From: Clostridia bacterium
GTDB lineage: Bacteria > Bacillota > Clostridia > Oscillospirales > Acutalibacteraceae
Assembly (NCBI GenBank): GCA_017461625.1
Contig: JAFTXJ010000013.1
Location: forward strand, 124,001 to 188,000
Direction: 5' to 3'
DNA: 64,000 nt
Each line of letters opens with the position of its first letter. Position 1 is the stretch's first letter. This document shows positions 34,538-42,843 of the stretch, one piece after another. A program made the position numbers and the translations under genes. The notes under the pieces are model-generated. The model did not search any database. It was not told where the DNA came from and saw nothing but the letters and a program-made list of their open reading frames with translations.

Positions 34538-34750
34538 TTATTTTATAACAGCCAAAACAATTACACAAACAGCCATTAGCATGCTGACAACGCCTGTTGC
34601 ATAAAGATACGGCTTTATTTTGTTTCCGAAATTTTCAACTGTTTCATTTCTGCTTTTTTTCAAAACGGATAACATCTTAACAATGATAAATGTATCAGCC
34701 AAAAGAAACAAAACAGCAAAAACAAGCGGTATCAATGCATTCAGTTCCAT
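34538..34750 (-). CDS. Small two-helix membrane protein
   Basis: A 70-residue protein with two predicted transmembrane helices (about 5-25 and 47-68) joined by a basic loop (KKSRNETVENFGNKIK). AGGAGG lies 8 nt before the ATG at 34750, so I accept it as real. Not recognised. It sits between the proS terminator and the GH95 gene and has no promoter of its own in the 14 nt available. Confidence 0.7.
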   Translation of the reverse strand: MELNALIPLVFAVLFLLADTFIIVKMLSVLKKSRNETVENFGNKIKPYLYATGVVSMLMAVCVIVLAVIK

Positions 34751-34763
34751 ATCAAATCCTCCT

Positions 34764-34793
34764 GAAAAATGCGCCGTTCCACAGGGAACGGCG
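34764..34793 (-). terminator. Terminator of proS
   Basis: Minus-strand stem CGCCGTTCC / GGAACGGCG (34785-34793 with 34772-34780), loop of 4, then CATTTTTC running directly into the ribosome site of the next gene. Confidence 0.85.
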
Positions 34794-34799
34794 ATAGAT

Positions 34800-36521
34800 T
34801 TATATATCGTACTGTTTCATAAGGTCGTTGACCATTTTTGTGATTTCTTCAACGGCAGTATCCATAGGAATTTCGCCCTTAAAGCTCTTATCTCTGTAAG
34901 AAACCTCAACAATACCCTTTTCGCAAGTTTTGGGGCTTACAACAACTCTTACGGGGATACCGAATAAATCTGCATCGGCAAACATTGAGCCCGGTCGCAT
35001 ATCACGGTCATCATAAAGAACTTCAACATGATTTTTCTGCAATTCATCATAAAGCTTTTCGCAAACGGCTGAAACTTCTTCGTTCTTTTTGCGAAGGTTA
35101 CAAATCTGAACCTGCCATGGAGCGATTGAAATCGGCCAGATCGGGCCGTAATCGTCATGGCTTTCTTCGCAAATTGAAGCAATAAGTCTGCCCACACCGA
35201 TACCGTAGCAGCCCATAATGGGGTGCTGAGCAACACCGTTTGAATCAAGATATGTCATATCCATGCTCTTTGTGTATTTTGTGCCGAGCTGGAATATGTT
35301 ACCAACCTCAATGCCGTTTGAAATTGTGATTGACTTCTTGCCGCAGCAGGGGCAGATTGCACCCTCAAAAATCTTGGCAACGTCAACATATTCAACCTCA
35401 CCGAAATCACGCTTAACATTGAAGCCGACATAATGATAGTCAACCTCGTTTGCACCGCAAACAGTGCTTTCAAGGCCGATAAGTGAAGAGTCAAAAACAA
35501 GCTGAGCCTTTGCGTTCTGATTAACCGCACCGATGAAGCCTGCAACGATTCCGCTTTCTTCTGTGATGATTGCGGGGTGAATTTCTTCACCGATGAAGTT
35601 GCGAAGCTTTGTTTCGTTAACGTCGAGGTCGCCTCTGATAAATACGATTATGTATTCATCGGTAAGGTTTTTCTGATATACAACTGCTTTGCAAAGCTTT
35701 GTTGCAGGGATTGAAAGGAATTCGCAAAGCTCATCAATTGTTTTAACGTCGGGGGTGTGAATCTTTTTAAGCTCTTCAAGCTCACCGCTTTCGTTCTCTA
35801 CCTTAACGTCAGCAGCCTCCATATTAGCTTTGTATCCGCATTCGGGGCAGATTGCAAGGGTATCTTCACCGATATCGGCAAGGAGCATAAATTCGTGAGA
35901 AATGCTGCCGCCCATCATACCTGAGTCACTCTTAACGGCAACCACATTCTTTGCACCCGCACGCTTGAAAATACGCTCATATGCCTCATAGCAACGCTCA
36001 TAATACTGTTCAAGGTCTTCCTGAGAAGTGTGGAAAGAATATGCGTCTTTCATTGTAAACTCACGCACACGGATAAGACCGCCACGGCATCTTGGCTCAT
36101 CACGGAACTTGGTCTGAATCTGATAAATCATAAAGGGATAATGTGAGTATGAATTTGCTGTGTTTCTTGCAAGGTGAACAGCAGCCTCTTCGTGAGTCAT
36201 ACCCAAAACAACATCGTTACCGCTTCTGTCTTTAAAGCGTGCCATTTCGCTGCCGATAGATGTATATCTGCCTGATTCTTCCCAAAGGGAGGCAGGCATA
36301 ACAACGGGGAACATAACTTCCTGACCGTCGATTCTGTCCATTTCTTCACGGATAATGTTTTCAATCTTTTTTGCCATTCTCTTTGTGGGGGCAAAAAGTG
36401 AATATATGCCGTTGTGCATATATTTCATATATCCGCCTCGTGTCATAAGCTTCTGGCTTTCGATAATGCAATCGCCGGGAGCATCTCTTAATGTTTCTAA
36501 AAGTAATTTGCTGACTTTCAT
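34800..36521 (-). CDS. proS: Prolyl-tRNA synthetase (bacterial type)
   Basis: Class II synthetase charging tRNA-Pro. The 573-residue protein has motif 2 with FRDEPRCRGGLIRVREFTMK cut as RDEPRCRGGLIRVREF near residue 140, then SDSGMMGGSISHEFM near 205. The inserted editing domain (about 225-385) is present. Motif 3 GCYGIGVGRLIASI is near 440, followed by the anticodon-binding domain. Start at 36521 with AGGAG 7 nt upstream. The leader from its promoter is too short for a T-box. Confidence 0.98.
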   Translation of the reverse strand: MKVSKLLLETLRDAPGDCIIESQKLMTRGGYMKYMHNGIYSLFAPTKRMAKKIENIIREEMDRIDGQEVMFPVVMPASLWEESGRYTSIGSEMARFKDRSGNDVVLGMTHEEAAVHLARNTANSYSHYPFMIYQIQTKFRDEPRCRGGLIRVREFTMKDAYSFHTSQEDLEQYYERCYEAYERIFKRAGAKNVVAVKSDSGMMGGSISHEFMLLADIGEDTLAICPECGYKANMEAADVKVENESGELEELKKIHTPDVKTIDELCEFLSIPATKLCKAVVYQKNLTDEYIIVFIRGDLDVNETKLRNFIGEEIHPAIITEESGIVAGFIGAVNQNAKAQLVFDSSLIGLESTVCGANEVDYHYVGFNVKRDFGEVEYVDVAKIFEGAICPCCGKKSITISNGIEVGNIFQLGTKYTKSMDMTYLDSNGVAQHPIMGCYGIGVGRLIASICEESHDDYGPIWPISIAPWQVQICNLRKKNEEVSAVCEKLYDELQKNHVEVLYDDRDMRPGSMFADADLFGIPVRVVVSPKTCEKGIVEVSYRDKSFKGEIPMDTAVEEITKMVNDLMKQYDI

Positions 36522-36551
36522 TTGTATTCTCCTAACATAAACAATGTATAT

Positions 36552-36580
36552 ATATTAAACTTTTGACTTTAATCTGTCAA
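36552..36580 (-). promoter_or_regulatory. Promoter of proS
   Basis: Minus-strand TTGACA (36575-36580), 17-nt spacer, TAATAT (36552-36557). Confidence 0.78.
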
Positions 36581-36584
36581 TAAC

Positions 36585-37838
36585 TTATTCCACGCTTATA
36601 AAGTAATTTACACACGCTCCGTCACTTGTAACTGCAGTTGTAAAAACGGTGGAGCTATTTGCAAAGCAAAGGTTGTCAACATCTGATGAAGAAATATTAT
36701 CTGATATGTATTGAACAGTTTTTCCGTCAGAAGTGATAACACACAAAGCCTGATTTTTTTCACCGGTCAGCACAGCAACGATTTTTGAGCCGTCAGAATT
36801 TACGGCAAAATCCGTAACACCGTCTTCGAGCTTTTTGGCTTCAACCGATTTACCTGTTAAAAGGTTGGTGAAAGTGTTTTGCTTTTTATCGAAAACCCAA
36901 TCGCCGTTAAAGATAAAATCAGTTGACACCGTTCCCTTAAACTCGGCAATAGTTTTTTCCTCTGCAATATATTCAACGCTCTTAAAGCCCTCGGCAGTCT
37001 TTTTAATATAAACCAGACCGCTGTTTTTATTTTCTCTCAAAAAAGTTGAGTACATTCCTTTAACCAAAGGCTTGTTAACACCCTTGTTAAGGTCAAACAC
37101 AGCATAAACCTCGGTGCTCTCGTCATAAATTCTGCCCGAAATCATACCTGCCTTTTTTGAAACCGAAGCAAGATAACTGTCGGTAAGCATTGACCAACGC
37201 TCTGAAAGTCTGCCGGTTTTGTCGGCATTTCTGTCACGCTGGGCAGTGATTGTTGAGCATTTTTTCTTTGCCATATTCACTTCAAAAATTTCTGTATATG
37301 TTTTGTCATCAGAGTAAGCCTCGTCAGGGTCAGTGCTTAAAAGAAGCATTTTACCCTCAAAACCGTAAACAGCAGGAGCATCAGTAAGCTTTGCAAACAC
37401 ATATGAATAAAGGTTTACCTTTGCATCAGAGTTTTCAGTTGTAAAAAGTCCGTAGCCAAGGGTCTTGCCCTCAACCTCAATGTAATAAATATTTATCGGA
37501 ATTTTGTAATATGTGCAGGCAGGTTTAAGCAAAATTGTTTTTACTTCACCTGTGTATTTTGACAGCGAACCGCCGTTAAATTCATAAAACTCCACACTTC
37601 CGTCAGGGTTAATGCTGTAATAAATGTTATCAAAATCTGATTTAACTATGGGATATTTTGTAACCAGTGACTGCTGACCGAGGTTTTCAACACTTTCACC
37701 GCTGTAGCCCCCGTCAGAAACAAGCGGCAGCTTCACATCATTGCCGGAACCCATTGAAAAGCTCAACGCAAGAGCCGCAACAGACACAACAAATAAAACG
37801 GAAAATACGGCAATTAACACCTTATGACCAGTTTTCAT
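36585..37838 (-). CDS. Membrane-anchored extracytoplasmic protein, unknown function
   Basis: A 417-residue protein with one N-terminal hydrophobic segment (about 7-29, VLIAVFSVLFVVSVAALALS), probably an uncleaved anchor because no clear signal peptidase site follows. The remainder is rich in short beta-strand motifs such as NSDGSKIVAVLTGE and ITSDGKTVQYISD, suggesting a beta-propeller-like fold. I do not recognise it. It begins 9 nt after the xth stop with GAGG 8 nt upstream and so is co-transcribed with xth; its end overlaps the proS promoter region. Confidence 0.72.
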   Translation of the reverse strand: MKTGHKVLIAVFSVLFVVSVAALALSFSMGSGNDVKLPLVSDGGYSGESVENLGQQSLVTKYPIVKSDFDNIYYSINPDGSVEFYEFNGGSLSKYTGEVKTILLKPACTYYKIPINIYYIEVEGKTLGYGLFTTENSDAKVNLYSYVFAKLTDAPAVYGFEGKMLLLSTDPDEAYSDDKTYTEIFEVNMAKKKCSTITAQRDRNADKTGRLSERWSMLTDSYLASVSKKAGMISGRIYDESTEVYAVFDLNKGVNKPLVKGMYSTFLRENKNSGLVYIKKTAEGFKSVEYIAEEKTIAEFKGTVSTDFIFNGDWVFDKKQNTFTNLLTGKSVEAKKLEDGVTDFAVNSDGSKIVAVLTGEKNQALCVITSDGKTVQYISDNISSSDVDNLCFANSSTVFTTAVTSDGACVNYFISVE

Positions 37839-37847
37839 AAATTAACC

Positions 37848-38603
37848 TCACTTTATAACAAGCTCAACCGGGCAATGGTCAGAGCCGAAAATTTCAGAAT
37901 GAATGGTGGCAGATACAATATTTTCTTTAAAATAATCTGACACCAAAAAGTAGTCTATACGCCAGCCTGCGTTGCGTTCCCTTGCCCCGAAACGATATGA
38001 CCACCACGAATATGCACCCTCTAAATCAGGGTTAAAATAACGGAAAGAGTCAATAAATCCGCTGTCAAGAAGCTGCTGAAACTTTTCTCTTTCTTCTTTT
38101 GAATAGCCTGCATTGCCCTCATTTGCTTTGGGATTTTTCAAATCAATCTCTTTATGGGCAACATTGAGGTCACCGCAGATGATAACGGGCTTGTCTTTTT
38201 GAAGAAGTGAAACCTTTTCCCTGAAAGCATCTTCCCACCTGCAACGGTGGTCAATGCGTTTAAGACCGTCCTGTGCGTTTGGCACATAAACGGTTATGAA
38301 ATAATAAGACGGAAATTCAAGGGTCAGCATTCTGCCCTCGGTGTCAAGCTCAGGTACACCGATGCCTTCGGTCACATTAAGAGGTTCTTCTTTAGTGAAA
38401 ACCGCTGTGCCTGAATATCCCTTTTTTTCAGCATAGCTCCAGTATTGATGATACCCGTCAAGCTGTAGGTCAATCTGACCTTGCTGAAGCTTTGTTTCCT
38501 GCAAACAGAAAATATCTGCATCAAGGGCATTAAAAGCATCCATAAAACCTTTATTCATACAGGCTCTTATGCCGTTGACATTCCACGAAATAAACTTTGG
38601 CAT
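37848..38603 (-). CDS. xth: Exodeoxyribonuclease III / AP endonuclease
   Basis: Base-excision repair nuclease cutting at abasic sites. The 251-residue protein has SWNVNGIRACMNKGF at the start, DIFCLQETKLQ near 30 (catalytic Glu), YVPNAQDG near 103, CGDLNVAHKEIDL near 142 (Asp/Asn pair) and FGSDHCPVELVI at the C-terminus (Asp-His). All catalytic residues are in place. GGAGGT precedes the ATG at 38603. Confidence 0.96.
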   Translation of the reverse strand: MPKFISWNVNGIRACMNKGFMDAFNALDADIFCLQETKLQQGQIDLQLDGYHQYWSYAEKKGYSGTAVFTKEEPLNVTEGIGVPELDTEGRMLTLEFPSYYFITVYVPNAQDGLKRIDHRCRWEDAFREKVSLLQKDKPVIICGDLNVAHKEIDLKNPKANEGNAGYSKEEREKFQQLLDSGFIDSFRYFNPDLEGAYSWWSYRFGARERNAGWRIDYFLVSDYFKENIVSATIHSEIFGSDHCPVELVIK

Positions 38604-38638
38604 AATGCACCTCCGTCAAAATAAAATCATACAGAATC

Positions 38639-38666
38639 ATTATATCACACCAATGAAAAAATGCAA
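38639..38666 (-). promoter_or_regulatory. Promoter of xth
   Basis: Minus-strand TTGCAT (38661-38666), 16-nt spacer, extended -10 TGATATAAT (box 38639-38644). Its -35 box is 5 nt from the -35 of the divergent promoter. Confidence 0.7.
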
Positions 38667-38671
38667 ATAGG

Positions 38672-38700
38672 TTGACATCATTTTTTGTAAATGATATTAT
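38672..38700 (+). promoter_or_regulatory. Promoter of the esterase gene
   Basis: TTGACA (38672-38677), 17-nt spacer, TATTAT (38695-38700), 34 nt before the start codon. Confidence 0.82.
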
Positions 38701-38734
38701 ACTTTTGAAAAATATGTGTTCAGGAGGCTGACAT

Positions 38735-40951
38735 ATGATGAAAAAATTTTTCTCAGTTTTTTTGGCTGTTTTAATGCTTGTTTGCAGTGTTCCTTTTGTA
38801 AACGCTGAGCAAAGCACACCCACCCTTTATACTGTTTACGGTGACGGTATGCTCTTGCAGCAAAACAAAACCACCTTTATTTCAGGCACAGGTGTGCCGG
38901 GTGATGAAATTTCACTCCAGCTTTTTGACGGCAACACTGTTATTTTTGAAAGTAAAGCAACCGTTGGTGCAAACGGTGAATTTTCAGTTCCCGTAGATGC
39001 TCCTGCAGGCGGATATAAAGAATATAAAATTGTTCTTCAGGTAAACGGTGCAGAATTCAAGACTCTTAACAACATAGTTTTTGGTGAGCTGTTGCTGGCA
39101 AGCGGACAGAGTAATATGCAATATCCCCTTGCTCAGGCAAAATACTATCAAAATATGTCCACAAATCTTCAGAAACAGAACAAATGGCTTCGCGTTCTCT
39201 TTGTTCCCGGTATTCCCGAATACAAAGGCTCAGCAGAGCTTGTTCCTGCAGAGCCACAGAGGAATATTCCCGGTGCTTGTTGGCTTGACGGTGAAAATCC
39301 TGCCATTTACGGTATAAGTGCGGTTGCCTATTTCTTTGCAGAAGAATTAGCCAAAAACATTGATGTTCCCGTAGGAATTATAAACATTCCCCTTGGCGGC
39401 ACAACCATTGCCACCTGGCTTTCAAGAGAAGCTATTGACTCTGACCCTGTTGTTAAAAATGCTCTTGTTTCACGGGGTACTTATATTGAAAAAGATAATT
39501 GGAACGAATCAGAAGTATATATTTATCACGATATGACTGCCAACTACAATTTAAAAATGGAAGGCATCAAGGATTTTTCAATTTCAGGTATGATTTGGTA
39601 TCAGGGCGAATCCGACATTATGCTCGGCTGGACCGATGAAGAATATGCTGCTGCCTTTGACCTTATGCAAAAGTCATATTCAGAGCTTTTCCGTTTTGAA
39701 AACGAGCTTCTTCCCATTGTTTTTACTCAGCTTGCATCATATCCTTATGATGATGAAAATACTGTTTTATTTAACAGAAACATTGCTTTCACTCAGATTC
39801 AGCAGTCTCAGCCCGATTCACGTGCAGTGGTTGCAATTCACGATGTTCCGCCAACATACATACCCGAAGCCGGTTCAATTCACCCTGAATGTAAAAAAGA
39901 AGTGGGTGAAAAAATGGCTTTCGCTGCACAGGGTCTTGTTTATAATCAATACCCAACTTATACAACAGCTACAGTTAAATCAACTGAAATTAAAGATTCA
40001 TCCGTTTATGTTACCTTCAACAATGTCGGTGACGGCTTAAAAGCAAAGGATGACACCCTCAATGGCTTTGCAGTTTGCGGTGCAGATGGGGTTTATGTCA
40101 ATGCAAAGGCAGAAATCATTTCCCCTGATACGGTAAAAATCTATAATGAAAATGTCAAAAATCCCGTATCTGCAACCTACGCTTATTACACCTCAAACAG
40201 CAACGCTAACCTTTATGCAACTCATAATGATGAACTAGCCCTGTCTGTGAGTGCATTTGTAACGGATGAAGCTGTTGGCAAGCATTACTGGACGGACAAA
40301 CCCTGGGCTGACTGTGATGTCAGCGAAATGTGGCATGTTGATATTGATCCATATGCCGGTTATTACCCCACATGGCAAAGCGATAAGGCAGAGGTCACCT
40401 TCACGGATAACGGAGTAAACTTTAAAAAAGAGTCAAAGGGCAAGTTCACTGCAAGTCCGTTACTTGTGCTTGAAGATAAAAACAGAGTATTCCTTGACAT
40501 TGACGAGGATTACACCGATTACGGCACAATAAGCTTTTATGTTAAAAATGATTCTCAAAGTGACATCACCCTCAAAGGCATAAGATTTTATGTAAACGCT
40601 GTTTCGTGGTATGCCCCCGAGGTTGACGGCACACGAACACCCCAAGCGGTTATTCCCGCAGACGGAGCATGGCACAAAATCACCCTTAACCTTAACAGAA
40701 TTTATCTCAACGGTAACGAGGGCGGAATCGGCTACACCAATGAAAGGCTTGACACCGTCAGAGAAATTGAATTTGTTTTTGATTCAGCTGAAAATGCCAA
40801 CCTGACAATTGATAACATCACATTCACTCCGGAATCAGAAGAAGCAAAAACAGACTTTACTCCCGATTTTAAAAATATCGATAACATTCTTGAATTTATT
40901 TCAGCCGTTTTTGTTAACATAATCGGCTTGTTTGTCGGAATATTCAGATAA
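38735..40951 (+). CDS. Secreted sialate O-acetylesterase-like (SGNH) protein
   Basis: A 738-residue secreted esterase. A signal peptide (about 1-24, cleaved after VNA) precedes a beta-sandwich start (LYTVYGDGMLLQQNK) and the SGNH catalytic domain: GELLLASGQSNMQYPL near 118-133 with the nucleophilic serine in GQSNM, MIWYQGESD near 290, and HPECKKEV near 390 for the catalytic histidine. Family members remove acetyl groups from sialic acid or plant/host glycans. Residues about 520-705 form a beta-rich module that could bind carbohydrate. The protein ends with a hydrophobic stretch (LEFISAVFVNIIGLFVGIFR). It has its own promoter and terminator. Confidence 0.88.
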   Translation: MMKKFFSVFLAVLMLVCSVPFVNAEQSTPTLYTVYGDGMLLQQNKTTFISGTGVPGDEISLQLFDGNTVIFESKATVGANGEFSVPVDAPAGGYKEYKIVLQVNGAEFKTLNNIVFGELLLASGQSNMQYPLAQAKYYQNMSTNLQKQNKWLRVLFVPGIPEYKGSAELVPAEPQRNIPGACWLDGENPAIYGISAVAYFFAEELAKNIDVPVGIINIPLGGTTIATWLSREAIDSDPVVKNALVSRGTYIEKDNWNESEVYIYHDMTANYNLKMEGIKDFSISGMIWYQGESDIMLGWTDEEYAAAFDLMQKSYSELFRFENELLPIVFTQLASYPYDDENTVLFNRNIAFTQIQQSQPDSRAVVAIHDVPPTYIPEAGSIHPECKKEVGEKMAFAAQGLVYNQYPTYTTATVKSTEIKDSSVYVTFNNVGDGLKAKDDTLNGFAVCGADGVYVNAKAEIISPDTVKIYNENVKNPVSATYAYYTSNSNANLYATHNDELALSVSAFVTDEAVGKHYWTDKPWADCDVSEMWHVDIDPYAGYYPTWQSDKAEVTFTDNGVNFKKESKGKFTASPLLVLEDKNRVFLDIDEDYTDYGTISFYVKNDSQSDITLKGIRFYVNAVSWYAPEVDGTRTPQAVIPADGAWHKITLNLNRIYLNGNEGGIGYTNERLDTVREIEFVFDSAENANLTIDNITFTPESEEAKTDFTPDFKNIDNILEFISAVFVNIIGLFVGIFR

Positions 40952-40956
40952 ATCTC

Positions 40957-40986
40957 AGCTCCCTTGTGCAAAGGGAGCTTATTTTT
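40957..40986 (+). terminator. Terminator of the esterase gene
   Basis: Stem AGCTCCCTT / AAGGGAGCT (40957-40965 with 40971-40979) then TATTTTTG. Confidence 0.85.
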
Positions 40987-41262
40987 GCGTAACCAAAAGA
41001 CTGAGGATTAAAAATCAACCTCAAAGCCTTCTCCATGAGTAACCAATGATTTATTATATTTCGCAATTATTCCCTCGTCAGAGGGAGGCAGAGAACTCGG
41101 CTAATCGATTTAATCAGCGGTTACTCAAGGAGAAGCCTGTTTGTCTTCGACGCAATTTATCAACCCCCATCGGTTCGCTTTCGCTCACCACCTCCTCGGG
41201 CTTCGTGTGAGGCTGGTGGCTGACGTTAAACTCAAGGTGTGGCGATTTCAACACACCGTAAA
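40987..41262. repeat. Non-coding intergenic repeat region with multiple palindromes
   Basis: No coding frame is credible here. Inverted repeat arms at 41026-41044 and 41119-41137 match in 17 of 19 positions and flank a CCCTC/GAGGG hairpin resembling the core of the 170-bp element at 28116. Further on are a CCACCACCTC / GAGGCTGGTGG hairpin (about 41188-41219) and GGTGTG / CACACC (41237-41258). It looks like a composite of decayed MITE-like elements. Confidence 0.6.
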
Positions 41263-41263
41263 C

Positions 41264-41304
41264 GCAAAAAAGCTACAAGTATTTTTTAACAGTTACTTGT
41301 AGCT
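41264..41304 (-). terminator. Terminator of the gltX-to-HAD operon
   Basis: Minus-strand 11-bp stem AGCTACAAGTA / TACTTGTAGCT followed by TTTTTTG. Confidence 0.9.
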
Positions 41305-41309
41305 CTATT

Positions 41310-42110
41310 TTATTTTATTGCTTCATATATATCATCAATTGAATCACACACAATGTCGGGAACTAAGTTGCCTTCACTGTTTGCAATTTCTTCCCTGGTG
41401 GTTTCACCCGTGAGCACGGCTACGGACAAAACACCTGCATTGTTGCCGATAGCAATGTCGGTATAAAGTCTGTCACCGATCATACACGCTTTGTCAAGTG
41501 GGATTCCGGCCTTTTCACTTGCCATATACACCATTGTGGGATCAGGCTTGCCTGCATAGTGAGGCTTTTTGCCTGTTGCCGCTTCAATGCAGGCTGTGAT
41601 CGCTCCGCAATCGGGAATAAATCCAAACTGCGACGGGCAGGCAAGGTCGGGATTGGTGGCAATGTAATCAACTCCGCGGTGAATAAGAATACAGGCTTCT
41701 TCAAGCTTTTTATAAGTCAGCTCCGTATCAAAGCCAACCACAAGCAACTCAATGCCGTCTTCCAATTCGTCGGTGATGTTAAATCCCTCATTGAGAAGGG
41801 ATTTTTTAAATGAGTCTGTGCCCACAACATATGCTCTTTTGTTTTTGCCGTAATTCTTTTCAATATAATAGGCAGTTGCCTGAGCAGAGGTGAAAAAGTT
41901 ATCCTCTGCTGCCTTAATGCCGATTGCGTTAAGACGAGGAATATATGTTTCCACGCTCTTTGAGGAGTTGTTGGTCAAAAACATATATTTACCACCGTTT
42001 TTAACAACAGTATCAAGAAATTCAAGGGTTTTGCCTATAATCTTTTCACTGACATAAAGAGTTCCGTCAAGGTCGAGCAAAAAGAGCTTTTTATCTTTTA
42101 AGCGGTTCAA
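41310..42110 (-). CDS. HAD-superfamily phosphatase, NagD/p-nitrophenylphosphatase type
   Basis: A subclass IIA HAD hydrolase of about 266 residues. Motif I is FLLDLDGTLYVS (about residue 10), motif II FLTNNSSKS near 45, and motif III/IV KPDPTMVY and MIGDRLYTDIAIGNNAG near 185-215. Substrates in this group are sugar phosphates or small phosphate esters; the natural one is not deducible. The start is uncertain: a TTG at 42110 just after the preceding gene's stop gives the family-like N-terminus, while a longer frame to 42197 lies wholly inside the upstream gene. Last gene of the gltX operon. Confidence 0.85.
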   Translation of the reverse strand: MNRLKDKKLFLLDLDGTLYVSEKIIGKTLEFLDTVVKNGGKYMFLTNNSSKSVETYIPRLNAIGIKAAEDNFFTSAQATAYYIEKNYGKNKRAYVVGTDSFKKSLLNEGFNITDELEDGIELLVVGFDTELTYKKLEEACILIHRGVDYIATNPDLACPSQFGFIPDCGAITACIEAATGKKPHYAGKPDPTMVYMASEKAGIPLDKACMIGDRLYTDIAIGNNAGVLSVAVLTGETTREEIANSEGNLVPDIVCDSIDDIYEAIK

Positions 42111-42114
42111 GAAA

Positions 42115-42825
42115 TCACGCTTTCTTAATTTTTTTGACTTTTCTTTCTTTTTCGGGAAGTGTGATGTAATAAGCAAACTCCCATACTGCAACGGCAATGA
42201 GCATAATCATTGCACCAAAAACTGCACCGCCAAGGGCAAAAACATCCACCTCAACCGTGCCCTGAAGCAAGCTTGTTGCAATGGCTGCAATGGCAGAGGT
42301 TGTGCCGTCTTCACCCATAATAAAGTCAGCAATGAGTTTAACAACGTCAATAGTGCCGTCTTTAAGGGGCTCACCTGCTTTACCGAAAAGGATAATACCT
42401 GCAAGGAAGCAAGCTGCACCGCCGAGACCGAGACCCATAATTGTTTTGTATGCCTTTGTGAAAATAGCACAGCCCACAATAACAAGAGCCACAACTGCAC
42501 CAACAGCAACACATACAAAAGCCGCAACAACCAGCTTTTTGATTGTGTCAAGGTCGGCAGGGAGTGAATTCCACAGCTCAACAATGTTAAAGTCAGAAGT
42601 CCCCTCTTGCTGAGTCATCATTTTAAAAAGGCTGAGGATACTTTCCTGAAATCCCAGACGGTTGCCTGTGAGCATATTGTCTGTGCCTGCGAAGAGGTTA
42701 ATAAGCCCATAGGCAATAGACTCTTCATTAACAGACAAAATAATTTCAAACAAAAACTGAGTTATCAAAAACGGGAAAGCTGCCGCCGCCAAAAGGGCAG
42801 TAACAATTCTGTTAACAATTTTCAT
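42115..42825 (-). CDS. Hypothetical four-helix membrane protein
   Basis: A 236-residue protein with a hydrophobic N-terminus (about 7-30, possibly a signal anchor) and three further transmembrane segments near 100-122, 130-150 and 195-220, ending in a strongly basic tail (PEKERKVKKIKKA). Not recognised. It lies 18 nt after glnS and is followed 4 nt later by the HAD gene. The composition (Gly/Ala-rich helices) suggests a small integral membrane protein rather than a transporter of known type. Confidence 0.72.
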   Translation of the reverse strand: MKIVNRIVTALLAAAAFPFLITQFLFEIILSVNEESIAYGLINLFAGTDNMLTGNRLGFQESILSLFKMMTQQEGTSDFNIVELWNSLPADLDTIKKLVVAAFVCVAVGAVVALVIVGCAIFTKAYKTIMGLGLGGAACFLAGIILFGKAGEPLKDGTIDVVKLIADFIMGEDGTTSAIAAIATSLLQGTVEVDVFALGGAVFGAMIMLIAVAVWEFAYYITLPEKERKVKKIKKA

Positions 42826-42843
42826 TTCAGTTACCTCACTGTA

